The position numbers were made by a program, and so were the translations under genes. A stretch of 64,000 nucleotides of DNA from positions 62,001-126,000 of the forward strand of contig JADGJL010000013.1 of NCBI GenBank assembly GCA_027600665.1, in the 5' to 3' direction. Positions 45,190-55,736 of the stretch are shown one piece after another. The stretch comes from Irineochytrium annulatum. Its lineage: Eukaryota; Chytridiomycota; Chytridiomycetes; Chytridiales; Chytridiaceae. Below the pieces are notes generated by a model, which was given only the letters and a program-made list of their open reading frames with translations, was not told the DNA's origin and made no database searches. Within the stretch, counting starts at the first letter, position 1. Each line of letters starts with the position of its first letter.

Positions 45190-47149
45190 CAAGGAGCATT
45201 TGAAGAGTGAGAGGTTTTGGGGCAGAAGAGCGATTCTCTCAACTTTCAGGAACGGGATTCGGCGTTTGCGCTTGCGTAATATGCCCCTTCGCTACCAGCT
45301 AATGCTGCTTTTTTTGCTATTCGCCATTGTGCCCTCTGTAGGACTCGGCCTGCTTGTCAATTGGACAGTGGAGCGGGTTGTTGAGCGACAGGTTGAAGGG
45401 CATACGATGCAACTGATTGGTAAAGTGAATGAAGCCCTGAACAGCAAGATGGAGAATCTGCAAAATATGACGTATCTGATTGCATTTGACCCGGATATTG
45501 ATGCGTTTATGGACGACAACATGCCGTTGAATGATGATGCAAGCGGTGAACGGATGAATAGAGGCACAATTGCCGAAACGGAGCAAAATCGGTTATATGG
45601 CATCAAGCAAACCTTGCAGGGGTTCACAACGTTGTATCCTGAAATCGCCGGGATTGTTCTCGTAAATGGAAGTGGTGACTATATTAGCAACGAGATGTAT
45701 CCCCGAGCAGAGCAGAGCTTGATCCAGGAAAATTGGTACCGAGAAGCCGCGGCCAATCCGGGCATATTCATGGTGTTGGGTCAGCCCAAAGAGCGTAATC
45801 TCACGACACATGTACGGTATAAGGATGATGAGATTGTATCGGTTGCACGTTCCATCACGGATGAAGCGTCAGGGCGTGTGCGAGGCGTTATTATGATTGA
45901 TCTTAAACTAAGGTCCGTCTCTCAGGCTGCCCGCAATGTGACCTTGGGTAAATCTGGTTATGTAATGGTGACGGATGCCGAAGGTCAAAGTGTATACAAG
46001 CCGGAGCATCCGTTAATCGAACATATCCCCGCAGAGTGGTTTCCCTCCGGGGAGAATGGCACGTTTACCGCTGAAACCAAGGGTGGAGCGTTATTATTCA
46101 TGTATCAGTCGTCCACCTTTACGGGGTGGAGAACGGTAGGTGTATTTCCTACAAGAGACTCGATATCCGAAGTACGCCAAATCCAGTTTTATGTGGTTAG
46201 CTTTGTATTTGTGGTGTGTTTATTCGGACTTAGCGCTTCTTTATGGTTCTCGCGTTCCATTGCCCAGCCGATTTTCCGACTCATGTCCTATATGCGCAGG
46301 GCGGAGACGGGTAATCTCAGACCAGGCCGGTGGAGCGATCGGGCGGATGAGATTGGAATGCTTGGCAACAGTTATAACCGAATGCTGGCACAGATTCGAG
46401 AACTGATATCGCTGAATGAATTGCGAGAACGGCAGAAGCGCGATGCTGAAATGCGAAGCTTGCAGGAGCATATCAAACCTCATTTTTTGTACAATACCCT
46501 GGATACAATTCATTGGATGGCACGCAAAGAGGGTGCAGACGATGTATCCGGCATGGTTGGCGCGTTATCTCGATTATTTCGGATCGGGCTTAGTAAAGGA
46601 CAAGATTACATTCCGCTGCACTCTGAGCTTGAGCATATGACCAGTTATCTGCAAATTCAGCAGACACGATACCGCGACCGGCTTCAGTATACATTGAATA
46701 TTCCAGAGGAATTGCGGGACCTTTTCGTGTTAAAGCTGCTGCTTCAACCCTTGATAGAAAATGCAATCTATCATGGAATCAAGGGCAGGCGTGGGCCGGG
46801 ACACATTCGGGTGGAGGCCAGATTGGAACATGGCAGACTGCTGCTGACCGTTCAGGATGATGGAGCAGGGATGTCCAACGAACGGCTTGCCGAAATGCTG
46901 CATCTGCTCGAAGCTCCTTTGGCAAGTCTGGAAGCGTCTTCGCCTGGGATCACAGGCAAAAGTTATGGGATGTTGAACGTGCAAGCCCGTCTCCGTCTGT
47001 CCTTTGGCGATGATTACGGTATTCTGCTGGAGAGCGAGGAGGGTCAAGGAACTCGCGTGACCATCATTCATCCGTTGATGCGAGAGCTGCCACCCATCCC
47101 GCAAATCAATAACAAAGAGAGGCAGGAGAGTGAATGGGAAAATTCATAA
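45179..47149 (+). CDS. YesM-type sensor histidine kinase
   Basis: About 656 residues. A first membrane helix (QLMLLFLLFAIVPSVGLGLL) and a second (QFYVVSFVFVVCLFGLSASL) enclose an extracellular Cache-like domain (~70-330). HAMP follows (SIAQPIFRLMSYMRRAETG), then the His_kinase segment LQEHIKPHFLYNTLDTIHWM with the phospho-His, and the HATPase domain with LLLQPLIENAIYHG (N box) and DDGAGM. The ATG at 45179 overlaps the binding-protein gene; no clear binding site is seen, so translation is probably coupled. It forms a sensing unit with the proteins encoded on both sides. Confidence 0.93.
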   Translation: MPNNKEHLKSERFWGRRAILSTFRNGIRRLRLRNMPLRYQLMLLFLLFAIVPSVGLGLLVNWTVERVVERQVEGHTMQLIGKVNEALNSKMENLQNMTYLIAFDPDIDAFMDDNMPLNDDASGERMNRGTIAETEQNRLYGIKQTLQGFTTLYPEIAGIVLVNGSGDYISNEMYPRAEQSLIQENWYREAAANPGIFMVLGQPKERNLTTHVRYKDDEIVSVARSITDEASGRVRGVIMIDLKLRSVSQAARNVTLGKSGYVMVTDAEGQSVYKPEHPLIEHIPAEWFPSGENGTFTAETKGGALLFMYQSSTFTGWRTVGVFPTRDSISEVRQIQFYVVSFVFVVCLFGLSASLWFSRSIAQPIFRLMSYMRRAETGNLRPGRWSDRADEIGMLGNSYNRMLAQIRELISLNELRERQKRDAEMRSLQEHIKPHFLYNTLDTIHWMARKEGADDVSGMVGALSRLFRIGLSKGQDYIPLHSELEHMTSYLQIQQTRYRDRLQYTLNIPEELRDLFVLKLLLQPLIENAIYHGIKGRRGPGHIRVEARLEHGRLLLTVQDDGAGMSNERLAEMLHLLEAPLASLEASSPGITGKSYGMLNVQARLRLSFGDDYGILLESEEGQGTRVTIIHPLMRELPPIPQINNKERQESEWENS

Positions 47150-48456
47150 AATCGAACGCGACAACTTCCACTGGGGTAGATGGGACAGCCGCATCAAACA
47201 CGGTAATGGAGCTTACACCGGATAGCCACGTCACGAAGAAGTATCGCGTGCTCATCGCTGATGATGAGCCAATCATTCGTGAGGGAATCCGGGATGCAAT
47301 TGACTGGGAGATACTCGGGATGGAGGTTGTGGGTGAAGCGGAAGACGGTGAGGAAGCACTGGAACGGGCTGCTGACTTGGGCGTGGATATTGTTCTGGTC
47401 GATATGAATATGCCATTCCTGAACGGAATCGAACTCATACGTGCTCTACAGCAGAAGTGCCCGGACTGTCGTTACCTAATCATTTCGGGGCATGATGAAT
47501 TTGCATATGCGCAGGAGGCGGTTCGGCTTGGCGTAGAGGATTACATCTTAAAACCTGTACAATCAGAACAATTACATGCTGCGCTTGAGCGAATACATCA
47601 GCGACTTACGGAAGAGCACCAGAGGACGGCTTATGTACAACAGGCAGCCCATCAGATTGAACGCAATATCCCTCTGCTTCGCCAGCGATTTATGCTGGAG
47701 TGGCTGGAAGGGCAGGCTGCAGGGAAAGATCTGATGGAACAGCTTGAGTTTTTGCGTCTACCCGCGGTTCCACCTGTGCAGATCGGGATTGTGCGATGGC
47801 CTGCCGCCGAAGCTCGTCAGACGATACTGAGAGAGAATGATCGTCAGTTGTTTCTGTTTGCAGTGGAAAATATAATCAGTGAACTGTTGGCAGATCTGCC
47901 ACATGTTCTGTTTCGGGACGTAAGCGGATTGATTGGCATATGTCTGTGGCAAGAAGCTCCCGAAGAAATAGAGTCCCTTCTGGAACAGCAGATCAGTTCA
48001 TGCCTGAATATTGCCATTCATGCTCATCTGGAGATACATGCAGGGACACTGGAAGAAACGCCGGATACGTACCGTCATTGCCGTGAACAGGTATACGAAG
48101 AAGTGCAGTTGTCCCCTCTGGTTCGCCGGGCAAAACAACTTATTCAAGAAGAGTATGCCGAGCGGGAACTAACGTTGGAATCGCTTGCTTCCCGCCTGCA
48201 AGTATCTGCCGTATATCTTAGCCGTGTGCTGAAGAAAGAGCTGAATGATTCTTTCGTGACGCTTGTCACGCACGCTCGCATTCGCAAGGCCATACAGTTG
48301 TTGGACTCCACAACATTGCCGATGCACACCATAGCCGAACGTGTAGGTTACGACACCCAGCATTATTTCAGCACCGCGTTCAAAAAAACAATGGGCATTT
48401 CGCCAGTACAGTATCGAAAGAACGGAGGAACGGCTTATCGTCCTTCGGCGAATTGA
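47134..48456 (+). CDS. YesN-type response regulator with AraC output domain
   Basis: A 440-residue regulator whose gene overlaps the kinase gene by 16 bases. The receiver domain starts at ~37 (YRVLIADDEPIIREGIRDAI); Asp90 in VLVDMNMPFLNG is the phosphorylation site and Lys140 in DYILKP the conserved lysine. A middle region (~165-330) leads to two AraC helix-turn-helices (~340-435; LESLASRLQVSAVYLSRVLK, VGYDTQHYFSTAFKKTMGIS). AGGAGAGTG precedes the ATG. The likely target is the monosaccharide transporter operon downstream. Confidence 0.94.
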   Translation: MGKFIKSNATTSTGVDGTAASNTVMELTPDSHVTKKYRVLIADDEPIIREGIRDAIDWEILGMEVVGEAEDGEEALERAADLGVDIVLVDMNMPFLNGIELIRALQQKCPDCRYLIISGHDEFAYAQEAVRLGVEDYILKPVQSEQLHAALERIHQRLTEEHQRTAYVQQAAHQIERNIPLLRQRFMLEWLEGQAAGKDLMEQLEFLRLPAVPPVQIGIVRWPAAEARQTILRENDRQLFLFAVENIISELLADLPHVLFRDVSGLIGICLWQEAPEEIESLLEQQISSCLNIAIHAHLEIHAGTLEETPDTYRHCREQVYEEVQLSPLVRRAKQLIQEEYAERELTLESLASRLQVSAVYLSRVLKKELNDSFVTLVTHARIRKAIQLLDSTTLPMHTIAERVGYDTQHYFSTAFKKTMGISPVQYRKNGGTAYRPSAN

Positions 48457-48564
48457 TTATGGTTGTACAGTTGTTCATTCAGCCATGTGGTACATGAGAT
48501 GGATGTGTTCTACTTCGTGTGAAGCGAAGCGGAGCATGTCCTTTTTTTTTGATCTTAATCTGAT

Positions 48565-48604
48565 TTTTGATGGACCAGGCTCACAACGGGAGTTTCCATC
48601 AAAA
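48565..48604. promoter_or_regulatory. inverted repeat before the monosaccharide transporter operon
   Basis: TTTTGATGGA (48565-48574) and TCCATCAAAA (48595-48604) are perfect complements 20 bases apart in the 317-base gap 48457-48773. It could be a two-half-site target of the YesN-type regulator or a leader hairpin; the following GTTAAATTTTTAT is a poor T tract. No gene is seen in this gap. Confidence 0.45.
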
Positions 48605-48773
48605 GTTAAATTTTTATAAAAAAGGTTCAAAACGTGCAAAGACCTTGAGGCTCGTGCAATGCTACCATTGATCTCAGACAGGGACAGCAAGGAACAGGAT
48701 GCACTACATGTATTGTAAGCGTTATCTTATAACTCATTTAGAACCGTATGACGTGAGGAAAGGGGAATTTCAT

Positions 48774-49859
48774 ATGAAAAAAGGAGCAGTGCTCATCTGG
48801 CTTCTGGTGATGACTCTGATGCTCTCGGCCTGCAATCTGGCAGAGAGTGGTGCAGGCAGCAAGGAAAAGGGATATGTCGGTATTTCGATGCCAACCAAAT
48901 CATCAGAGCGATGGGTGGGAGATGGGGAGAATATGGTCCGTCTCTTCCAGGAGCAGGGGTACAAAACCGATCTCCAGTATGCTGAGGATGTGGTCGAGAA
49001 TCAGATTTCACAGATTGAGAACATGATCACCAAAGGTGTGGATGTGATGGTCATCGCATCTGTGGATGGCAACACACTAACGGATGTCATCAAGAAGGCC
49101 CATGACGAAGGAATCCAAGTGATCTCGTATGATCGGCTCATTCGCAATACGCCTTATTTGACCTATTATGCCACGTTCGACAATTTTAAGGTGGGTGTGC
49201 TTCAGGCCTCCTACATCGAACAAAAGCTTGGACTCAAGGATGGAAAAGGACCGTATAACATTGAATTGTTTGGCGGCTCTCCAGATGACAATAATGCCTA
49301 TTTCTTCTTCGACGGTGCGATGTCTGTGCTTAAGCCGTACATTGATTCCGGCAAACTGGTCGTACGCAGTAAGCAGATGACGATGTCTCAGATTGCGACC
49401 TTGCGCTGGGATGGTGCACTGGCCCAGTCTCGGATGGATAACTTGCTGAGTGCTTATTACTCAGGTGATCATCTGGATGCCGTGTTATCTCCTTATGATG
49501 GAATCAGTATTGGTATCATCTCATCTTTGAAAGGGATCGGTTACGGTACTTCGAACAAGCCGCTGCCCGTTATTACAGGACAGGATGCCGAACTTGCCTC
49601 AATCAAGTCGATTGTGGTCGGGGAACAGACGCAGACCGTGTTCAAGGATACGCGCAAGCTAGCCGAGAAGACGGTAGAGATGGCCAATAGTATCTTGCAA
49701 GGGAAACAGGCGGAAGTTAATGATGAAACATCATATAACAACGGAATTAAGGTTATTCCTGCATATCTCCTGGATCCTGTCTCCGTGGATCGTACCAATG
49801 TGGAACAGGATATCGTGGGTACCCAGTATTACACGAAGGAAGAAATCGGACTGAAATAA
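48774..49859 (+). CDS. monosaccharide ABC transporter, substrate-binding lipoprotein (ChvE/XylF-like)
   Basis: A 361-residue lipoprotein with lipobox LSAC (Cys20). [20 protein letters not shown] and [20 protein letters not shown], then [20 protein letters not shown] and [20 protein letters not shown], are the pattern of ChvE/XylF-type binding proteins for aldoses such as xylose, arabinose, galactose or glucose. AAAGGGG favours the ATG at 48774. The gene opens a three-gene transporter operon. Confidence 0.92.
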   Translation: MKKGAVLIWLLVMTLMLSACNLAESGAGSKEKGYVGISMPTKSSERWVGDGENMVRLFQEQGYKTDLQYAEDVVENQISQIENMITKGVDVMVIASVDGNTLTDVIKKAHDEGIQVISYDRLIRNTPYLTYYATFDNFKVGVLQASYIEQKLGLKDGKGPYNIELFGGSPDDNNAYFFFDGAMSVLKPYIDSGKLVVRSKQMTMSQIATLRWDGALAQSRMDNLLSAYYSGDHLDAVLSPYDGISIGIISSLKGIGYGTSNKPLPVITGQDAELASIKSIVVGEQTQTVFKDTRKLAEKTVEMANSILQGKQAEVNDETSYNNGIKVIPAYLLDPVSVDRTNVEQDIVGTQYYTKEEIGLK

Positions 49860-49880
49860 TAAATGAAAGGAGCACATCCC

Positions 49881-51440
49881 ATGGCCGGAATCATTCTGGA
49901 AATGAAGAACATCACCAAGACCTTTCCTGGCGTTAAAGCACTGGAAAATGTCAACCTGAAAGTCCGTGAAGGCGAAATTCATTCCATATGTGGTGAAAAT
50001 GGTGCAGGTAAATCTACGTTGATGAAAGTGTTAAGCGGAGTATATCCACATGGCACGTATGAAGGCGACATTTTATTTCAGGGCAAAAAATGTGAGTTCA
50101 AGGATATCAAGCAGAGCGAGGATCTGGGAATTGTCATTATCCATCAGGAGTTGGCCCTGATTCCCTACCTTTCAATCGCGGAAAATATATATCTGGGCAA
50201 TGAACGTGCCAACAGAGGCATTGTGGACTGGAAAGAAACATTTGTGGGTACACGGGAGCTGCTCTCGAAGGTGGGGCTGAGCGAAAATCCGAATACACTC
50301 GTATCCAGTATCGGGGTAGGCAAACAGCAACTGGTCGAAATTGCGAAAGCGCTCTCCAAAAAGGTACGGCTCCTCATCCTGGATGAGCCAACCGCTGCGC
50401 TGAATGAGGATGATAGTGAAAATCTGCTGCAATTGATGCTGGAATTCAAGAAGCAGGGCATCGCCTGTATTCTGATCTCGCACAAGCTGAATGAGGTGTC
50501 CAAGGTGTCTGATTCCGTGACCATTTTACGGGACGGCAAGACAATTGAGACGTTGGATATGAAGAAGGAGAAAGTGACGGAGGACCGGATTATCAGCGGG
50601 ATGGTAGGACGTGATCTCACCAGTCGTTACCCGGAGCGTCATGCCACCATAGGTGAAATTATCCTTGAGGTGAAGGACTGGACGGTATATCACGAACATC
50701 ATGCCGAGCGGAAAGTACTGGATCAGATCCATATGAATATCCGACGTGGTGAGATTGTGGGTATTGCCGGGCTGATGGGCGCAGGGCGTACGGAGCTGGC
50801 CATGAGTATCTTTGGCAAATCCTATGGCCGAAATATTTCGGGACAGCTCATCAAGAATGGTAAGCCGATCCAGAACAATACCGTCACAGAGGCCATCCAG
50901 AATGGATTCGCCTATGTGACAGAGGACCGTAAGGAATACGGACTTATTCTAATGGATGACATCAAGCGCAATATTTCGCTGACGGGTCTCAGCAAGCTGA
51001 CGCGAAACGCAGTAGTGAACGAGCGCGAAGAAGTGCTGGTAGCGGAAGAGATGAAGAAAAGCATGAACATCAAAGCCCCAAGTATTTTACAGAAGACCGG
51101 TAATCTGAGCGGGGGCAACCAACAAAAAGTGGTGCTGAGTAAATGGATTTTTGCCGGACCGGATATTCTTATCCTGGATGAACCTACACGCGGGATTGAT
51201 GTGGGAGCGAAATTCGAAATCTATACCATCATTCATCGGCTTGCCGCTGAGGGCAAGGGTGTACTGGTAATCTCATCCGAGTTGCCGGAGGTTCTTGGCC
51301 TGTGTGACCGGATCTATGTGATGAATGCCGGGCGAATCACCGGCGAAGTCAGCCGGGAGCAAGCATCGCAGGAAACGTTGATGAGATATATGACCAAGTC
51401 TGGAGGCGGCAAGCATGGAAATGATAACAAAACTGTTTAA
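49881..51440 (+). CDS. monosaccharide ABC transporter, ATP-binding protein (XylG/GguA-like)
   Basis: A 519-residue double ATPase. The first domain has Walker [10 protein letters not shown], signature [13 protein letters not shown] and Walker [12 protein letters not shown]. The second has the degenerate Walker [10 protein letters not shown], signature [14 protein letters not shown] and Walker [16 protein letters not shown], as usual for sugar importers of the RbsA/XylG class. AAAGGAG supports the ATG at 49881. It overlaps the permease gene by 26 bases. Confidence 0.95.
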   Translation: MAGIILEMKNITKTFPGVKALENVNLKVREGEIHSICGENGAGKSTLMKVLSGVYPHGTYEGDILFQGKKCEFKDIKQSEDLGIVIIHQELALIPYLSIAENIYLGNERANRGIVDWKETFVGTRELLSKVGLSENPNTLVSSIGVGKQQLVEIAKALSKKVRLLILDEPTAALNEDDSENLLQLMLEFKKQGIACILISHKLNEVSKVSDSVTILRDGKTIETLDMKKEKVTEDRIISGMVGRDLTSRYPERHATIGEIILEVKDWTVYHEHHAERKVLDQIHMNIRRGEIVGIAGLMGAGRTELAMSIFGKSYGRNISGQLIKNGKPIQNNTVTEAIQNGFAYVTEDRKEYGLILMDDIKRNISLTGLSKLTRNAVVNEREEVLVAEEMKKSMNIKAPSILQKTGNLSGGNQQKVVLSKWIFAGPDILILDEPTRGIDVGAKFEIYTIIHRLAAEGKGVLVISSELPEVLGLCDRIYVMNAGRITGEVSREQASQETLMRYMTKSGGGKHGNDNKTV

Positions 51441-52578
51441 AAATAATATTCGTCAATACGGCATGATTATTGCCCTGGTTGTAATTATGCTTTTGTTCGA
51501 GGTACTGACAGGTGGACTATTACTCAAGCCGATTAATATAACGAATCTGATCTTGCAGAACAGCTACATTTTGGTGCTGGCGATCGGGATGGTGCTGGTC
51601 ATCATTACCGGACATATTGACTTGTCTGTTGGTTCCATTGCAGCCTTTGTTGGTGCTGTTGCCGCAATTATGATGGTAGATTGGCAGCTTCCGGCCTGGC
51701 TTGCGGTTATCGCATCCTTGCTGGTAGGCGCTTTGATCGGGGCATGGCAAGGCTTCTGGATCGCATATGTGCGTATTCCGGCATTTATCGTGACGCTGGC
51801 AGGGATGCTTCTGTTCCGCGGTTTGACGATGATTGTGCTGGAGGGACAGTCGATCTCTCCTTTTCCGGGTGGGTTCCAGAAAATAAGCTCGGGTTTCCTG
51901 CCGGACATTCACTTCTCAGGCTTCGGTCTGGTATCCATTATTGTGGGACTTGTACTCACCGTCTGGTACATTGTTAATGAACTGCGGGAACGTCGTTCCC
52001 AGCGAAAATATGGCTTCGAGGTGGTGTCACAGGGGTTATTTCTGCTCAAGCTGATTGTGGTGGCTGCCGTGACAAATCTGTTTACATTTGTACTCGCAAG
52101 TTACGCGGGGATTCCGAACATCCTGGTTCTGTTGTTTGTCCTGATCATCGTATACTCCTTCGTGATGAACCGTACCGTTATGGGCCGGCATGTGTATGCG
52201 CTTGGAGGTAATGAGAAAGCCGCGGGACTGTCCGGAGTGAAAACAAAAAAAGTAACTTTCTGGGTTTTCGTGAACATGGGTACGCTTGCCGCGGTATCCG
52301 GGTTGATCTTCGCCGCACGTCTGAATGCCGCTACGCCAAGGGCGGGTACCAACTTTGAGCTGGATGCCATTGCGGCCTGCTTCATCGGAGGTGCTTCTGC
52401 TTCAGGGGGCATAGGTACAGTATTTGGAGCCATCATTGGTGGTTTGGTTATGGGTGTGCTGAATAACGGGATGTCCTTGATTGGTCTCGGTATTGACTGG
52501 CAGCAGGGAATTAAGGGATTGGTACTGCTGCTTGCTGTGGCGTTTGATATTTATAATAAAAATAAAAGATCGGCGTAA
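51415..52578 (+). CDS. monosaccharide ABC transporter permease (XylH/GguB-like)
   Basis: A 387-residue permease of the BPD_transp_2 family with about ten hydrophobic segments. [20 protein letters not shown] and the later [40 protein letters not shown] are hallmark runs. A charged loop ([16 protein letters not shown]) breaks the middle. The overlap with the ATPase gene suggests coupled translation. A bidirectional terminator follows. Confidence 0.95.
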   Translation: MEMITKLFKNNIRQYGMIIALVVIMLLFEVLTGGLLLKPINITNLILQNSYILVLAIGMVLVIITGHIDLSVGSIAAFVGAVAAIMMVDWQLPAWLAVIASLLVGALIGAWQGFWIAYVRIPAFIVTLAGMLLFRGLTMIVLEGQSISPFPGGFQKISSGFLPDIHFSGFGLVSIIVGLVLTVWYIVNELRERRSQRKYGFEVVSQGLFLLKLIVVAAVTNLFTFVLASYAGIPNILVLLFVLIIVYSFVMNRTVMGRHVYALGGNEKAAGLSGVKTKKVTFWVFVNMGTLAAVSGLIFAARLNAATPRAGTNFELDAIAACFIGGASASGGIGTVFGAIIGGLVMGVLNNGMSLIGLGIDWQQGIKGLVLLLAVAFDIYNKNKRSA

Positions 52579-52591
52579 AACTGGATAAAAT

Positions 52592-52630
52592 GCAAAACAG
52601 ACCTTGATCTCAGGATCAGGTCTGTTTTGC
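52592..52630. terminator. bidirectional terminator between the permease gene and mgtE
   Basis: GCAAAACAGACCTTGATC and GATCAGGTCTGTTTTGC form a nearly perfect 17-bp stem. Confidence 0.9.
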
Positions 52631-52646
52631 TGTATACACCACTTGT

Positions 52647-54017
52647 TTACATCAATGCATCGAGGAAACGTGTGGCGATCCCAAAATAGATAAACAGGGA
52701 TAAGATATCATTCAATGTGGTGATTAACGGACCCGAAGCGACAGCTGGGTCAACCTTGAAACGACTAAGCAGAAGCGGAATGCATGTGCCGGTCAGTGTA
52801 CCGATCACCAGAGTGAAGAATAGAGAAACCCCGATAATGGCGCCGAGCAGCCAGTCCCCTTGCCAGACATAAGCAATGACGGTGATCAGCAATCCACAGA
52901 CCAATCCAATCATGATGCCCACTTTGATCTCCCGACCAATCAGTGCGAGTACAGTGGATTTGTCGAGTTTGCGTCCGATTAGTCCTCGTACCACGACAGC
53001 CAGAGATTGCGTTCCTGTGTTACCAGTCATACCCGCGATCATCGGCATAAAGAATGCCAGTGCGACAACCTGATTCAATGTATCCTCGAAAAAATCCACG
53101 ATGCTTCCCGAGATCAGGCCAATTAGCAGCAATAGAATGAGCCAAGGGAGTCTGCGTCTGACGGCAACGAGTGGTTTGGTATCAAAGTCGATATCCTTGC
53201 CGCCCCCACCCATCTTGGCCAAATCTTCACTGGCTTCATCCATAATAATATCGATGACATCATCCATTTGGATAATCCCGCATAACCTGTGATTCTCATC
53301 TACTACTGGAAGCGCCATAAACTCATAGCGTTGCAGAAGCTGCGCTGCTTCTTCCTGGTCCATATCTACCGTTGCGTGGATCACCCGTCGGGTCATCAGT
53401 TCTTCAACCTGGGTCTTGTCGTCAGCCAAGGCAAGGGATCGATAACTCACTACTCCGACCAGTTTACCTTCATCATCCGTCACATAAAGGTAACTGGAGG
53501 CGGAGATATGCATGGTGCCTTGCGATTGTCGCAAGGCTTCCTTGGCTGTCTCATGGGCAAGCAGGGTTCGATATCGATCTGTCATGATGCGTCCAGCCGT
53601 CTCCGGCGGATAATTAAGCAGGGACCGGATAATGGCAGAGTGGTCCAGATTCATGGTGGACAGCAATTCTTCTCTTCGTTTGGCAGGCAAATCGTGCATG
53701 AACCGGATCAGATCACTTTTGTCCATCTGCTGCATGACTTCAAGCGTTCGTTCCGGCCCGAGTCGTTCAAACAGTTGAATCTGTTCGTGCAGCTTCAGGG
53801 TCTCGGCGAGATCCGCCAGAGCATCGGGTTTGAACAGGAGCAGAAACCGATTGGTTTCTTCTTCAGGAAACTTTTTATATACGAGTGAGAGGTCGTAGGG
53901 ATGCAGTTCTTTCACCAATTTATAGAAATCGGGAAGGTTCCGGGATTGCACATGTTGCACGAGTTGTTCGGTGATCTCCTCCACGGAGAAATCTTTCTTG
54001 GTATGAGGTCCGTTCAT
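52647..54017 (-). CDS. mgtE: MgtE magnesium transporter
   Basis: A 456-residue Mg2+ channel. The N-terminal helical domain (~1-130; LVQHVQSRNLPDFYKLVKEL, LHEQIQLFERLGPERTLEVM) is followed by a CBS pair (~135-255; VTDDEGKLVGVVSYRSL and VDENHRLCGIIQMDDVID) and five membrane helices. AGMTGNTGTQSLAVVVRGL lies in the pore region. Mg2+ binding between the N and CBS domains closes the channel in known members. AGGAGTG precedes the ATG at 54017 (minus strand). No M-box riboswitch was found in the 188-base leader. Confidence 0.96.
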   Translation of the reverse strand: MNGPHTKKDFSVEEITEQLVQHVQSRNLPDFYKLVKELHPYDLSLVYKKFPEEETNRFLLLFKPDALADLAETLKLHEQIQLFERLGPERTLEVMQQMDKSDLIRFMHDLPAKRREELLSTMNLDHSAIIRSLLNYPPETAGRIMTDRYRTLLAHETAKEALRQSQGTMHISASSYLYVTDDEGKLVGVVSYRSLALADDKTQVEELMTRRVIHATVDMDQEEAAQLLQRYEFMALPVVDENHRLCGIIQMDDVIDIIMDEASEDLAKMGGGGKDIDFDTKPLVAVRRRLPWLILLLLIGLISGSIVDFFEDTLNQVVALAFFMPMIAGMTGNTGTQSLAVVVRGLIGRKLDKSTVLALIGREIKVGIMIGLVCGLLITVIAYVWQGDWLLGAIIGVSLFFTLVIGTLTGTCIPLLLSRFKVDPAVASGPLITTLNDILSLFIYFGIATRFLDALM

Positions 54018-54205
54018 ATCGACACTCCTTTCTAAACGGTCAGCTTCATATTTTTAAACGAAATGGGTTGGCAGTTAAACAAATGGAGGAAAAGAGAGTA
54101 CCCAAAATGATATTGTAATCTTGCTCAAACATTCGATATGGGCTTACAAACGGGCGTTGCAAGGATATACTTGTTGTACAGCAACAGACGAGGAGGACGT
54201 GTGCG

Positions 54206-54913
54206 GTGGAAGCAGAAAGTATTAGAACACAATTGCTCAGTCTGGCCGAGCCGGAGTATCAGAAATTCTCGGCTGCGCTTATTCCCAACATCACAAATGT
54301 GTTAGGCGTGAGATTGCCAGCCTTACGAAAGATTGCCAAACAGATCGCCGCCGGGGACTGGCGCACGTACCTGGAGACGGCAGACGATGAATACTTTGAA
54401 GAAGTGATGCTGCAAGCCATGGTCATTGGACATGTCCAGGCTGATCTGGACGAGCTGCTGAAGGCCATTGAAGCATTTGTACCCAAGATCGATAACTGGT
54501 CGGTATGCGACAGCTTCTGTGCGGGACTAAAATATACGAAGGTGCATTCGGAGCCGGTGTGGGCATTCTTGCAGCCGTATCTGAGATCAGAGCAGGAATA
54601 TGAGATTCGGTTTGGCGTGGTGATGCTGTTGAATTTTTATCTGGATGAGAGATATATTGATCGGGTTCTAATCGCGTTGGATCGGATCAGGCACGAAGCT
54701 TATTATGTGAAAATGGCGGTTGCGTGGGCCATCTCGATGGCTTATGTGAAACAACCTGAGGTTACTATGCGTTATCTGAACCATAATACCCTGGACGATT
54801 TCACGTATAATAAGGCACTTCAGAAAATCACGGAATCGTATCGCGTTGATCCGGAGAGCAAGCAGATGATCCGCAGTATGAAACGTAAGGTGAAGAAGCG
54901 AATTTCCTCATAG
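54206..54913 (+). CDS. DNA alkylation repair protein, AlkD-like HEAT-repeat glycosylase
   Basis: A 235-residue all-helical protein of the AlkD/AlkC family, which removes 3-methyladenine or 7-methylguanine adducts. Helical pairs run through the sequence (LGVRLPALRKIAKQIAAGDW, EEVMLQAMVIGHVQADLDEL). VPKIDNWSVCDSFCAGLKY holds the Trp-Asp active-site region, and an Arg occurs in YEIRFGVVMLLNFYL. GAGGAGGA 8 bases upstream decides for the GTG start at 54206. An Ogt gene follows after 42 bases. Confidence 0.88.
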   Translation: MEAESIRTQLLSLAEPEYQKFSAALIPNITNVLGVRLPALRKIAKQIAAGDWRTYLETADDEYFEEVMLQAMVIGHVQADLDELLKAIEAFVPKIDNWSVCDSFCAGLKYTKVHSEPVWAFLQPYLRSEQEYEIRFGVVMLLNFYLDERYIDRVLIALDRIRHEAYYVKMAVAWAISMAYVKQPEVTMRYLNHNTLDDFTYNKALQKITESYRVDPESKQMIRSMKRKVKKRISS

Positions 54914-54955
54914 TCCTAGCATGAAGCATTCCACCAGGGAGAGGGCGATAAACGA

Positions 54956-55510
54956 ATGAGAAAAAAGTTAATGTATACCACGATGCAACTGGACGGTCGT
55001 CCATGGGTGTTGCTCGCTACAGAACAGGGATTGTGCCGAGTGGTCATGCCCAACGAAACACTGGAGGACTGGAACGGCTGGATGCAGAAAGTTGCACCTG
55101 GCGTGGAATTGGAAGAGAATGAGCATGCGCTGAAACAAACAGGCATGATGGATTGGTTACAGTCCTATTTTGCAGGGGAACCGATGGCTTATACCGATGA
55201 AATTCCACTGGACTTGATCGGAACGAACTTCCAGCAGGAGGTATGGAGAGAACTGGGCCGCGTCCCCTACGGTGAAATTCGGACCTATGGTGACATTGCC
55301 GCATCGATTGGAAGACCTTCGGCTGTGCGAGCGGTTGGGGCTGCAAATGGAGCCAATCCGATTCCGGTTCTGTTACCATGCCACCGTATTATTGGGGCTA
55401 ATCGCAAGCTGACCGGGTTCCGTGGAGGGTTGGAGATGAAGCGCAGACTGCTGGATATCGAACAGATTGAAGGCGTGACCGATGGAGGGCATGCACGGTT
55501 TTATTTTTAA
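54956..55510 (+). CDS. ogt: methylated-DNA--protein-cysteine S-methyltransferase
   Basis: A 184-residue suicide repair protein that takes alkyl groups from O6-alkylguanine. The acceptor Cys142 is in LLPCHRIIGANRKLTGFRGG, and YGEIRTYGDIAASIGRPSAV is the DNA-binding helix region with RAVGAANGANPIP. GGGAGAGGG precedes the ATG. Together with the AlkD-like gene it forms a two-gene alkylation-repair unit ended by a terminator. Confidence 0.95.
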   Translation: MRKKLMYTTMQLDGRPWVLLATEQGLCRVVMPNETLEDWNGWMQKVAPGVELEENEHALKQTGMMDWLQSYFAGEPMAYTDEIPLDLIGTNFQQEVWRELGRVPYGEIRTYGDIAASIGRPSAVRAVGAANGANPIPVLLPCHRIIGANRKLTGFRGGLEMKRRLLDIEQIEGVTDGGHARFYF

Positions 55511-55550
55511 TATATTCACGTAATTAAGGAGAATAAGGTGAGTGGACAGG

Positions 55551-55576
55551 ACAGGCACGTATTGTGCCTGTTTTTT
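55551..55576 (+). terminator. intrinsic terminator of the alkylation-repair unit
   Basis: ACAGGCAC and GTGCCTGT form an 8-bp stem around GTATT, followed by TTTTT. Confidence 0.9.
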
Positions 55577-55605
55577 GGCATGAATCAAGGTAGAGTAATA
55601 CAAAC

Positions 55606-55621
55606 GTTCCGCATATGGAAC
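55606..55621. promoter_or_regulatory. small dyad before the amidohydrolase gene
   Basis: GTTCC-GCATAT-GGAAC is a perfect dyad in the spacer 55577-55736. Nearer the gene, GATCATA is repeated in tandem (55669-55687). Either could be a regulator site. Confidence 0.3.
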
Positions 55622-55736
55622 ACCAACGTTTTACGTATTTTTGCCCTGTGAAACCGTATGGTAACATGGATCATAGATCATAGATCAATCGGTATCCGGG
55701 GGACGTAATGCCGGGTAAGAAAAGAGGGATGACATA

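Noticed and set aside
54018..54205. Possible M-box riboswitch before mgtE
   Set aside because: The conserved M-box segments were not found in the 188-base leader.
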